Of a DNA stretch of 64,000 nt, positions 17,529 to 33,562 are shown piece by piece. The first letter of the stretch is position 1; the number at the start of each line of letters is the position of its first letter. A program made the translations under genes and the position numbers. Source of the stretch: Bradyrhizobium sp. AZCC 1719 (lineage in GTDB: Bacteria > Pseudomonadota > Alphaproteobacteria > Rhizobiales > Xanthobacteraceae); NCBI RefSeq assembly GCF_036924525.1, contig NZ_JAZHRU010000001.1, positions 4,431,001 to 4,495,000 on the forward strand, in the 5' to 3' direction. Under the pieces are notes generated by a model. The model worked only from the letters and a program-made list of their open reading frames with translations. It was not told the DNA's origin and did no database searches.

Positions 17529-18431
17529 TCAGTGTGCCGTGCCGGGCGGGATGTGGCGCAGCTTGTCGGGATTGCGGACGACATAGATCGCGGCGATTCT
17601 TTCGCCATCGATCGCCATGCTCAAGGTGAGGTCGAGTTCGCCATCGAGATAGAGTAGCGCGCCAATGGCGCCGTTGATGACAGCCGGCTCAATACGGACA
17701 TCCTGGCCCGCGGTTTTGCCGGCGATGCCGACGAAGAAGCGGGCGACCTTGTCTTTCCCAACAATCGGATTGCGCGCCGCGAATTTGCGGCCGCCACCGT
17801 CGGTGATCGCAACAGCATCCTCGCGCAACAATTCGGCCAGCCGACTGACATCGCCGCTGGCAACCGCTTCGCTGAAAGCGCGCAGGAGGCGCGCGTGGTC
17901 GTCCGGCGCGGCCGCGGGTAGCGGGCGGTTGTCGCGCACCGCTCGGCGCGCGCGCGAGGCAAGTTGACGGCAGGCGGCCTCGCTATGGTCGAGCATCGCG
18001 GCGATTTCGGAAAACGGCGTGTCGAACACATCGTGCAGCAGGAAGGCCGCGCGCTCCATCGGAGAAAGCCGGTCCAACGCCAGCAACAGGGCGAACGATA
18101 GATCGTCGGCCAGTTCGGTGGCCGCTTCGGCCGACAGGCTTTCCGCGTCGAACACCGGCTCCGGAAGCCAGGGCCCGACATAGATCTCCCGCTGCGCCTT
18201 CGCGCTCTTCAGGCGATCGAGACAAAGCCGGGTCACGACGGTGACGAGAAACGCTTCCGCGTTGCGGATATCCCGGGCGCCGGCAAAGCGGAGATAGGCG
18301 TCCTGCACGACGTCTTCGGCGTCGCTGCGGCTGCCGAGCATGCGATAGGCGAGCCCGAGCAGGCGCCCGCGATGGGGCGCCAGCGGGTCGCCGTCATGCA
18401 GCCTGTCCGACGACATCGACATCGTGCCCAT
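17529..18431 (-). CDS. ECF41-type RNA polymerase sigma factor with fused SnoaL-like domain
   Basis: This encodes 300 residues. Sigma region 2 (about 17-85) and region 4 (about 115-170) are followed by a SnoaL/NTF2-like domain (about 180-295) acting as a built-in regulator in place of an anti-sigma factor. Three ECF41 signatures are present: WLPEP (88-92) in the linker, DGGGR (211-215) and NPDKL (287-291) in the extension. The gene overlaps the 3' end of the CMD-like gene by about 38 bases and is last in a three-gene operon. ATG 18416 is an alternative start. Members of this group typically control a neighbouring carboxymuconolactone decarboxylase, oxidoreductase or epimerase gene. Confidence 0.93.
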   Translation of the reverse strand: MGTMSMSSDRLHDGDPLAPHRGRLLGLAYRMLGSRSDAEDVVQDAYLRFAGARDIRNAEAFLVTVVTRLCLDRLKSAKAQREIYVGPWLPEPVFDAESLSAEAATELADDLSFALLLALDRLSPMERAAFLLHDVFDTPFSEIAAMLDHSEAACRQLASRARRAVRDNRPLPAAAPDDHARLLRAFSEAVASGDVSRLAELLREDAVAITDGGGRKFAARNPIVGKDKVARFFVGIAGKTAGQDVRIEPAVINGAIGALLYLDGELDLTLSMAIDGERIAAIYVVRNPDKLRHIPPGTAH

Positions 18432-18939
18432 TCACCGAGACGCGGCGGCACTCCTTGGCATAGCCGAGCCCGGCTTTCACCATCGGGAACATGCGGCCGA
18501 GCTGGAGGGCCATCGTTAGGTCTATCACGCCCTTCGAGCCCCATTGGGCGCGGACGGCGTCGCGAAACTCGTCGTCATTCGCGGAGCGACGCACCACGGC
18601 GTCGGCAAACCGGAACCCGAGCATGGTCGCATCATTCATCGCGCGCGGATCGCGGCGAACAACCGCTTCTATCTGGTCCTTGGCCATACCCGCTTCCAGC
18701 GCCATGTCGACGACCAGTTGCGTGCAGGGGCCGCAATCCTCCGCCAGCGCGCCGACGATTTTGGCAGCGAAGCTGGCATCGGTCGGGACCGCCTCGCGGT
18801 GCGCGGCCGCCTTCATGATGGGCGCGAACTTGAAAAAGGCGGCAGGCGATTCGTTCAGCATCATTTCGAGATAGCTGACGTCGTAACCGTAGCGTTTGGC
18901 GAATACGCGCAAACTGCGGCGGGCGATCCAATTACGCAT
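18394..18939 (-). CDS. AhpD/carboxymuconolactone-decarboxylase-like protein
   Basis: This 181-residue helical protein has a CxxC motif (Cys69-Gly-Pro-Cys72 in EDCGPCTQLV), as in AhpD-like peroxidase partners, but without the His that follows the motif in AhpD. It resembles the CMD family members found with ECF41 sigma factors. AAGGAGAAC precedes ATG 18939; the longer frame to 19041 has no ribosome-binding site. Both ends overlap neighbours: 8 bases with the membrane protein upstream and about 38 with the sigma factor, so the three are translationally linked. The redox substrate is unknown. Confidence 0.85.
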   Translation of the reverse strand: MRNWIARRSLRVFAKRYGYDVSYLEMMLNESPAAFFKFAPIMKAAAHREAVPTDASFAAKIVGALAEDCGPCTQLVVDMALEAGMAKDQIEAVVRRDPRAMNDATMLGFRFADAVVRRSANDDEFRDAVRAQWGSKGVIDLTMALQLGRMFPMVKAGLGYAKECRRVSVNGHDVDVVGQAA

Positions 18940-19309
18940 GTTGTTCTCCTTGGTTGGGAAAGGCGGAATAGAGGGCGAGTGCGGAGGGCAGGACCACGGC
19001 AAGAAGATCGAACGCGGCGTTGTGGGCGTGCCCGCTAACAATCAGCACCAGGTGGATCAGACCGTGCGCGGCGAGGAAGCCGGCGCCTGCCACCGCGGCC
19101 GGCCAATAACGCGGGCGCCATGCCCGCGCGGCCAGCGCCAGGCCGGCCACGAGGAACGCCGCACCGATGTCCTGAACAAAATGTGGGTTGAACGGGCCGG
19201 TGTCCGGCACCCCGGGCACGGTTTCGTACCAGAGCGGTCCGGCCGCGAGCATGGCCAACCCGTTCAGAATCGTGGGTATCGCAAGAATGGCTGCCAACTG
19301 ACGCCGCAT
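18932..19309 (-). CDS. Small integral membrane protein, first gene of the ECF41 operon
   Basis: This encodes 125 residues with four predicted hydrophobic helices (about 5-25, 48-63, 70-92 and 99-118). I do not recognise a named family; the shape resembles small DoxX-like or DUF4345-like proteins. ATG 19309 has a strong AGGAGG; the frame extends to 19684 but upstream of 19309 it is not coding-like. A promoter matching the ECF41 consensus is 20-46 bases upstream. Its stop overlaps the CMD-like gene, so it is part of the regulon core. Confidence 0.82.
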   Translation of the reverse strand: MRRQLAAILAIPTILNGLAMLAAGPLWYETVPGVPDTGPFNPHFVQDIGAAFLVAGLALAARAWRPRYWPAAVAGAGFLAAHGLIHLVLIVSGHAHNAAFDLLAVVLPSALALYSAFPNQGEQHA

Positions 19310-19328
19310 GGGAACCTCCTGCGGCCAA

Positions 19329-19355
19329 GACGAGGCGGGCGTCGCCGGTGTGACG
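19329..19355 (-). promoter_or_regulatory. Candidate ECF41-dependent promoter
   Basis: On the minus strand, CGTCACA (19355-19349) and CGTC (19332-19329) are separated by exactly 16 bases. The ECF41 consensus, as I recall it, is TGTCACA-N16/17-CGTC, so this is a 10-of-11 match placed just before the AGGAGG of the operon's first gene. The -35 also overlaps a TGACGG/CCGTCA inverted repeat (19351-19364). It implies autoregulation by the sigma factor encoded in the operon. Confidence 0.75.
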
Positions 19356-19872
19356 GAACCGTCAAAGAAATTTCGAGATTCGGAACGAAAATTGTTGTCC
19401 GGCCGGTTCGTGAACTGGTGTGAATTTTGCTCTTGGCAAGCCGGGCAAGACTCGTTAAACAACGGCTTCCAGGCGTGCTGGCCGTAGCTGCTGGCACGTC
19501 TGTGCGCGCATTCCGAAAACCCGTTACGGTAGGAGATCATTCCTTTCAGGACATCCGCATGGATTGCTCGAAAGGAACGAAAACTCATCGTTTCGTGGAA
19601 TGCGGCAGGGGTCCTTCGGCTTGCCGAATGGCCCCGATCCTGTCCGAGACTGCAGGCGCCCGCGAAGAAACGCAAGTTCCTCAACGGCTTAATCTTACAG
19701 CCTGCATAGACGGGTGAAGACCGGATTTCGCTTTAGCGTCGCCTTGCGCGGCGCCATGGCTGATTTGGTTCGAACCTCGACACCCCGCGCCATCTGGTTC
19801 GGGAGGGCAGGCTTTTCAAATGTCGTCTGCCCGGCGTGTCCTTGAGACTGGTGTCTAGAGGTCAGGTTTTGG

Positions 19873-19904
19873 GCGAGACGATGGGTGCAACCCGGCGGTC
19901 TCGC
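19873..19904 (+). promoter_or_regulatory. Candidate L10 (rplJ) leader stem-loop
   Basis: GCGAGAC (19873-19879) pairs perfectly with GTCTCGC (19898-19904), enclosing GGGT/ACCC (19883-19893) with an asymmetric internal loop. It ends 36 bases before the rplJ GTG. L10-L12 autoregulation through a kinked leader stem is known in many bacteria; the match here is by position and shape only. Confidence 0.45.
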
Positions 19905-19940
19905 TCGTAAGCGAAGGCCGCCAACCGGAGAGAGCTTGCT

Positions 19941-20459
19941 GTGGAAAGAGCGGCAAAAAAGGACGCGGTTGAGGCGCTGAACGAGGTCTTCAAGACCACG
20001 AGCGTTGCAGTCGTCGCCCATTATTCCGGCCTCACCGTGGCCCAGATGCAGAAGCTGCGTACGCAGATGAAGCAGGCGGGCGCATCGGTGAAGGTCTCGA
20101 AAAACCGTCTCGCCAAAATTGCTCTTGAAGGCACAGACGTCGTTGCCATCGGTTCCCTGCTGAAGGGGCCGACTGTGATCGCGACTTCAAACGATCCGGT
20201 AGCGGCGCCGAAGGTTGCCATGGAGTTCGCCAAGACGAACGAGCGGTTCGTCATTCTCGGCGGCTCGATGGGTAAAACCGTCCTGGATGTGAACGGCGTG
20301 AAGGCACTTGCCTCGCTGCCGTCGCTGGACGAACTGCGCGGCAAGCTTGTCGGCCTCCTGGTGGCGCCGGCAACCAAGATCGCCCAGCTCTCCACCGCGC
20401 CCGCGGCCAAGCTCGCGCGCGTCGTCCAGGCCTATGCCTCAAAGGGCGAAGCGGCCTGA
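19941..20459 (+). CDS. rplJ: 50S ribosomal protein L10
   Basis: L10 (172 residues) anchors L7/L12 dimers to the ribosomal stalk. It starts at a GTG with GGAGAGAGC upstream. N-terminal text '[21 protein letters not shown]' and '[14 protein letters not shown]' are diagnostic, and a C-terminal helix binds L7/L12. rplL follows after 54 bases. Confidence 0.98.
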   Translation: MERAAKKDAVEALNEVFKTTSVAVVAHYSGLTVAQMQKLRTQMKQAGASVKVSKNRLAKIALEGTDVVAIGSLLKGPTVIATSNDPVAAPKVAMEFAKTNERFVILGGSMGKTVLDVNGVKALASLPSLDELRGKLVGLLVAPATKIAQLSTAPAAKLARVVQAYASKGEAA

Positions 20460-20513
20460 CCCTTCGCTAATCCCAAAACTGGTTCGAAACCAAACGTTTA
20501 AGGAAATAGATCA

Positions 20514-20891
<378 letters not shown>

Positions 20892-21374
20892 CGCAAGTTA
20901 CTTTGGCGAAATCCCGGGCGAGCGTCAGCGCGACCCGGGATCTCCTGCCAGCGGCGTGGATGGCCGGAGCTTGCAAAGTTTGTGCTGTGGGGTAGCCCGG
21001 AGCACGGCGTACACAAAAAAGTGTGGGGATTCGCGGGGTTACCCCTCGAATCTCCACGATTGCCGCCCCATATCGGGTCGGCAGCAGGAAAGCGCGGTAA
21101 GGCGGCGGGGACGGCAGGGTCCCCGGCGTAACCCGTTGGGAGACAGTCAGATTTCGGGCTTTTTCAGTCCGTGAAACCACCAGTTATGACGGGCGGGTGC
21201 AGTCATGCGCCCGCGCGTCGTTTTGCGTTTTGAAGGTCTAAAGTGCGGGTTCAGGATTTAATTCCTGAAAGTGGGCTTTGTTCCTTTTGAGCGATTCGAC
21301 AATTCAACCCGGGGGCGATGGCAGTCGCGCTTCGGAAGGTTCGCCTACTAAGGCGACGAAAATGAGAGGCCACG
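20892..21374. other. rplL-rpoB intergenic region with strong hairpins
   Basis: No gene was recognised in 483 bases. Hairpins include ATCCCGGG/CCCGGGAT (20911-20941), a near-perfect 16-bp stem at 21023-21057 (GTGGGGATTCG... with ...CGAATCTCCAC), and GGGGAC/GTCCCC (about 21109-21124). Such structures between rplL and rpoB can act as attenuators or RNase processing sites that lower rpoBC relative to L7/L12, as in E. coli. Here that is inference. Confidence 0.5.
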
Positions 21375-25493
<4,119 letters not shown>

Positions 25494-25510
25494 CGCTTGA
25501 GATTCCATGT

Positions 25511-25551
25511 CCGGCCCAAAGCGCGAGGCAAGCTTCGCGCAAAAGGGCCGG
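25511..25551. other. Nested hairpin in the rpoB-rpoC gap
   Basis: CCGGCCC (25511-25517) pairs with GGGCCGG (25545-25551), enclosing GCGCGA/TCGCGC (25521-25526 with 25535-25540). It lies 18 bases after the rpoB stop with no T-tract, so it is more likely an mRNA processing or stability element than a terminator. Confidence 0.55.
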
Positions 25552-25645
25552 GCATTCGCGCTCCGCTCGGACGTTGAGTGGGGCGCGCACCAAATAAGAG
25601 TTTCGAATTTGCTGCCGGTGACGACCGGCACGCGAGGAGAAGACG

Positions 25646-29845
<4,200 letters not shown>

Positions 29846-29867
29846 GGGTTCCACGCCAATCAACAGG

Positions 29868-29897
29868 AAAGCCGGCTGCGAAGCCGGCTTTTTCTTT
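29868..29897 (+). terminator. Rho-independent terminator after rpoC
   Basis: AAAGCCGGCT and AGCCGGCTTT flank a GCGA tetraloop, followed by TTTTCTTTT. It starts 23 bases after the rpoC stop and closes the rplJ-rplL-rpoB-rpoC unit. Confidence 0.93.
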
Positions 29898-30004
29898 TAT
29901 GAATTCTTCTTACGAACGAGGATATTGCTTCACCCGGATGGGTGACCGCTGCTATCAAGTCAGGAAATGGCCTCCTGCCATAACGGTAATGTTTGCAATT
30001 CCCC

Positions 30005-31099
30005 ATGAGCGGCTCGGCTCATTTTGAACCCCTGATCGACCGCATCTACGAGGCGGGGCTCATTCCGTCGCTTTGGCCGGCTGTGCTCGGCGAACTCAGC
30101 GCAGCGATCGGCGGCAACGGCGGCTTTCTGTTCGGCGTGCGCGACGGCTACACGAGCGCGGTCAATTCTGTCGAATATGACCAGCTCATGCCCGTGTTCT
30201 TGGGAGAATGGAGCGAACGCGATCCAAATCTACCGCGCGCCATTGCCCTCAATCATGCAGGCTTCGTCACCGACTATGATCTCCTCTCGGAGGAGGAGAT
30301 TGCGACCAACGACGTCTATTGCAACTTTTACCGCAAACACGGCCTTGGCTACCGCGCCGGGACGATCATTCCGATGCCGAGCGGCGATTCAATCGCGATC
30401 GTGATGCCGCGGCATCAGGATCATGGCCCGGTGCCGCGCGAAGTCGTCGCCTTGCTGGATGGATTGCGTCCCCATCTGGCCCGGGCTTCGCTTGCGGCAA
30501 ACCGCATCGGCTTCGAGCGCGCCCGTGCGCAGGCTGACGCGTTGCAGGTGTTGGGCCTGCCGGGCGCGGTGTTGCGCGGGCGCGGCCGGGTGTTCGCCGC
30601 AAACGGCCTGTTCGAAGCGCTGGTCCCTTCGCTGTTTCAGGATCGTATCGAGCGCGTCACGATGACGGATGTCACGGCGGACGCGCTGCTTGCGGAAGCG
30701 CTCGGTCCGCGGTCTCTTGCCGGCGGCCGCACCGTCAGGTCGATACCGGTCGCTGCGACGGCAGACCGCGTGCCGATGGTATTGCATGTCATCCCCGTGC
30801 GCGGCGATGCGCGCGATATCTTCACCCAGGCCACCGCGCTATTGGTGGTGACGCCGGTCGATCGCGCCGTGGTGCCGACGGCGGAAGTCCTGCAAGGCTT
30901 GTTCGACCTGACGCCGGCGGAGGCGCGCGTGGCGCGGGGCATCGGCCAGGCTGTCACCATCGATGCCCTTGCGGACGCAACCGGCGTCAATCGGGAGACG
31001 GTGCGCAGCCAGCTCAAGGCCGTGCTATCGAAGACCGGCTTGTCACGCCAGCAGGAGCTTGTCAGCCTGCTCGCCGGCAAGGCGTTCCGTGGCGGATAG
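30005..31099 (+). CDS. LuxR-type HTH transcriptional regulator
   Basis: This encodes 364 residues. The last 60 residues form a LuxR/GerE helix-turn-helix ('LTPAEARVARGIGQAVTIDA', then 'TGVNRETVRSQLKAVLSKTG'). The N-terminal 300 residues are predicted alpha/beta and may hold PAS/GAF-like sensing domains, but no autoinducer-binding Trp/Tyr pattern was recognised. ATG 30005 is preferred; the upstream in-frame TTG 29993 has no ribosome-binding site either. It is 248 bases upstream of the flavin oxidase-methyltransferase gene on the same strand, and is a candidate local regulator. The signal is unknown. Confidence 0.85.
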   Translation: MSGSAHFEPLIDRIYEAGLIPSLWPAVLGELSAAIGGNGGFLFGVRDGYTSAVNSVEYDQLMPVFLGEWSERDPNLPRAIALNHAGFVTDYDLLSEEEIATNDVYCNFYRKHGLGYRAGTIIPMPSGDSIAIVMPRHQDHGPVPREVVALLDGLRPHLARASLAANRIGFERARAQADALQVLGLPGAVLRGRGRVFAANGLFEALVPSLFQDRIERVTMTDVTADALLAEALGPRSLAGGRTVRSIPVAATADRVPMVLHVIPVRGDARDIFTQATALLVVTPVDRAVVPTAEVLQGLFDLTPAEARVARGIGQAVTIDALADATGVNRETVRSQLKAVLSKTGLSRQQELVSLLAGKAFRGG

Positions 31100-31188
31100 A
31101 CAACCGTGCCGCGCAGCACTGGAGTCGAAACGGCCGACCGTGCCGCTGCCAGAATAGGTACCCGCAAGAATACGGTGCGAAGACAAAA

Positions 31189-31206
31189 GGTCGGCGCAAG
31201 CCGGCC
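31189..31206 (+). terminator. Weak hairpin terminator after the LuxR-type gene
   Basis: GGTCGGC and GCCGGCC pair (one G-U) across a GCAA tetraloop, followed by TTCTTGCTGCTTTC. The stem is short and the T-tract is interrupted, so it is a moderate candidate. Confidence 0.5.
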
Positions 31207-31346
31207 TTCTTGCTGCTTTCTTTCATTGCTGCGTTGCGAGGGCCTGCTTTGTTCATCTTCCCTTCAGGGTGAAAAGGGCTTTTGCTAGCGGTTTAGACCG
31301 GCTGCTTTACTAAAGGCAGGGGGAGCCGGAGGGCGACGGAAAAGAC

Positions 31347-33401
31347 ATGTTGGATCTTGCAATTGTAGGGGGCGGCCCAGGCGGCTTGATGAGCGCCTGG
31401 TACCTGAAGAAAAAGCTTGGCGATCTCTGCCGCGTCACGATTTACGAGGCGTCCGACCGGGTCGGGGGCAAGATCGTCTCGCGCAAATTCGATTCCGCGC
31501 CGGCGATGTATGAGGCGGGCGTCGCCGAAATCTACGATTATTCGATGACCGGCCCGGACCCCTTACGGGAGCTGATCCAGCATTTCGGATTGCAGACGAT
31601 TCCGATGGACGCCGAGCAGGTGCACCTCGACGGCGTGCTGCTCAACGACGTGCCGGGCATGCGCCGCAAGTATGGCGAGAAGACCGCGGCTGCGATCGAG
31701 GCGTTCCGCAAGCGCTGCGCCGACTTGGTGTCGCCGATCGAATATTACGAGGGCGTCGGCGCCCACGACAACGAGCATCCCTGGGCCTACATGACCTGCG
31801 AGGAAGTGCTCGACAAGGAAGTCGACGATCCCACGGCCAAACGCTTCTTCAAGGTGATGGCGCGCTCGGATATCGCAACCGAGGCCCACAACACCAACGG
31901 CCTGAATGCGCTGAAGAACTTCGTGATGGATATTGACGGCTATATCGGCCTGTACTCGATCCAGAACGGCAATGAGCAGTTGATCGAGTGCCTGCGCTCG
32001 GAAGTCGACGCCGACATCCAGCTCAATCACCGCGTGCTGAAGGTCGGAAAAACCGCTGCCGGCCGCTATCAGCTCAATATGATGAACGGGAAGGGGCCCG
32101 AGACACGGGATTTCGATCTGGTCTTGATGTGCCTGCCGCATTCCTGGCTCGCCACCATGGGCTGGGACGGCGAGGAATTGCGCAAGTCGATGGTCAAGCA
32201 CGTCGCCTATTTCGACCGTCCGGCGCATTACTTGCGGGTCTCGATCCTGTTCGACGAACCGTTCTGGGGCGAGAAGATTCCCGGTGCTTGGTTCATGTCG
32301 GAAGCGTTCGGCGGCTGCTGCGTCTACAACGAGGGCGCCCGCCACGACGTCGGCAGGCACGGCGTGCTCAACTGGCTGATCGCGGGCTCGGACGCGCTGG
32401 CATTTGCCAATCTCAGCGACCAGGAACTGATCGATGCCGCCATCAAGTCGCTGCCGGCTTCGTTCGGCAACGCCCGCGATTATTTCCTGGAAGGCAAGAT
32501 TCACCGCTGGCTATCGTCGGTGAACGCGCTGCCCGGCGGCCTGCCGGTGCGCGACGTCATGACCAACCATCGCCCGGAGCCGAAGCAGCATCCGGGAATC
32601 GTGGTGGTCGGCGACTATCTTTTCGATTCGACGCTGAACGGACTGCTCGATTCCTCCGACGCCGCCACCGACATCATTCTGACCGAGATGATGCGGTTGC
32701 GCCGCGCGCGCGCGCAACAGGGCGAGGTATTGCCCGACAAGATCGACCGCAGCTATTTCGAGAATTACCGTGGGCTAGGCTCCTACAGCGAAGTCTGGAG
32801 CCAGTTTACCGATCCGGCCTATCTGACGGAACTGATCAAGATCGTCTGGAGCAGGGCCAAGGGTTACAAGCTGCTGGTCGCCGGCTCTGCCAGCGGGGAG
32901 TTGGTCGGCGCGCTGCGCGAGCGCGGCATCGATGCCTGGGGTATCGAGAACAATCGGGCGATCCACGCCAAGACGCCGAAGGCGCTGAAGAAGTTCAACA
33001 AGCTCGGCTCGATCGTCGACATGCCGTTCAAGGACGACGAGTTCGATTTCGTGTTCGAGACCAGCCTGTGTCATGTCGCCGAGAAGCAGGTTCCGCGGGC
33101 GGTGCGCGAACTGAACCGCGTCGTGAAGACCGGCCTGGTGTTCGGGTCGGTGACGTCGGACATGGCGCCTGCACTGATCGACCGTTACGATCTGTTGCGC
33201 GGTGTGAAGAAGCTCGGCACCTGGTGGGAATGGTCTGAATTATTCTTCGGCAACGGATTCGACCTCTCGATGCACCGGCGCGACTGCACCGATGCGGTTT
33301 GGGCAGCTACGCTGGCTGCCAACAAGGGGCCAGGGCAGTGGTATGCCGACGCCGACAGCCTGCGCTATTCGTTTTTTGACAAGGTCGAATCAGACGATTG
33401 A
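31347..33401 (+). CDS. Flavin amine oxidase fused to a SAM-dependent methyltransferase
   Basis: This 684-residue bifunctional protein starts with a dinucleotide-binding motif (GGGPGGLMSAWYLKK, residues 8-22) and an amine-oxidase-type FAD domain extending to about 450, with the FAD C-terminal contact 'YLFDSTLNGLLDSSDAA'. From about 470 a class I methyltransferase follows: motif I LLVAGSASGE (509-518) in place of the usual DxGxGxG, then 'GIENNRAIHAK' for the SAM ribose acid and 'MPFKDDEFDFVFETS' for motif IV. One frame covers both without a break. The substrate is unknown; an oxidation-plus-methylation step on one metabolite is inferred. An ABC exporter gene follows. Confidence 0.82.
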   Translation: MLDLAIVGGGPGGLMSAWYLKKKLGDLCRVTIYEASDRVGGKIVSRKFDSAPAMYEAGVAEIYDYSMTGPDPLRELIQHFGLQTIPMDAEQVHLDGVLLNDVPGMRRKYGEKTAAAIEAFRKRCADLVSPIEYYEGVGAHDNEHPWAYMTCEEVLDKEVDDPTAKRFFKVMARSDIATEAHNTNGLNALKNFVMDIDGYIGLYSIQNGNEQLIECLRSEVDADIQLNHRVLKVGKTAAGRYQLNMMNGKGPETRDFDLVLMCLPHSWLATMGWDGEELRKSMVKHVAYFDRPAHYLRVSILFDEPFWGEKIPGAWFMSEAFGGCCVYNEGARHDVGRHGVLNWLIAGSDALAFANLSDQELIDAAIKSLPASFGNARDYFLEGKIHRWLSSVNALPGGLPVRDVMTNHRPEPKQHPGIVVVGDYLFDSTLNGLLDSSDAATDIILTEMMRLRRARAQQGEVLPDKIDRSYFENYRGLGSYSEVWSQFTDPAYLTELIKIVWSRAKGYKLLVAGSASGELVGALRERGIDAWGIENNRAIHAKTPKALKKFNKLGSIVDMPFKDDEFDFVFETSLCHVAEKQVPRAVRELNRVVKTGLVFGSVTSDMAPALIDRYDLLRGVKKLGTWWEWSELFFGNGFDLSMHRRDCTDAVWAATLAANKGPGQWYADADSLRYSFFDKVESDD

Positions 33402-33420
33402 GCACCGACTGGTTGTATTG

Positions 33421-33457
33421 GGCGTGACCGCTCTGCTGAAGCAGAGCCGGTCACGCC
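33421..33457. other. Long hairpin between the fusion gene and the ABC transporter gene
   Basis: GGCGTGACCGCTCTGC pairs with GCAGAG-C-CGGTCACGCC around a TGAA loop: 16 base pairs with one bulged C. It begins 19 bases after the fusion gene stop. There is no T-run, so it may be an RNA stability element or a factor-independent weak terminator. Confidence 0.65.
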
Positions 33458-33562
33458 AATGTTTGCCGAATTGATCCCGATCGCATAGAATCCTTGCGGT
33501 AGCGCCCGCCGCTGCCGCGTTCGATTTGCGGTCATGCCGGCCGTGCAGCATCGGTTGGTTTC

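Larger units (their letters stand above)
19310..19940. other. Intergenic region between the ECF41 operon and rplJ
   Basis: This 631-base region has no believable gene. It holds the ECF41-type promoter at its left end (19329-19355) and a folded rplJ leader at its right end (19873-19904). The rplJ promoter must lie between, but I could not place it. Small ORFs on both strands lack recognisable products. Confidence 0.55.

Noticed and set aside
18940..19041. Longer N-terminus for the CMD-like protein
   Set aside because: The extra residues overlap the membrane protein gene, and the ribosome-binding site is at the shorter start (18939).
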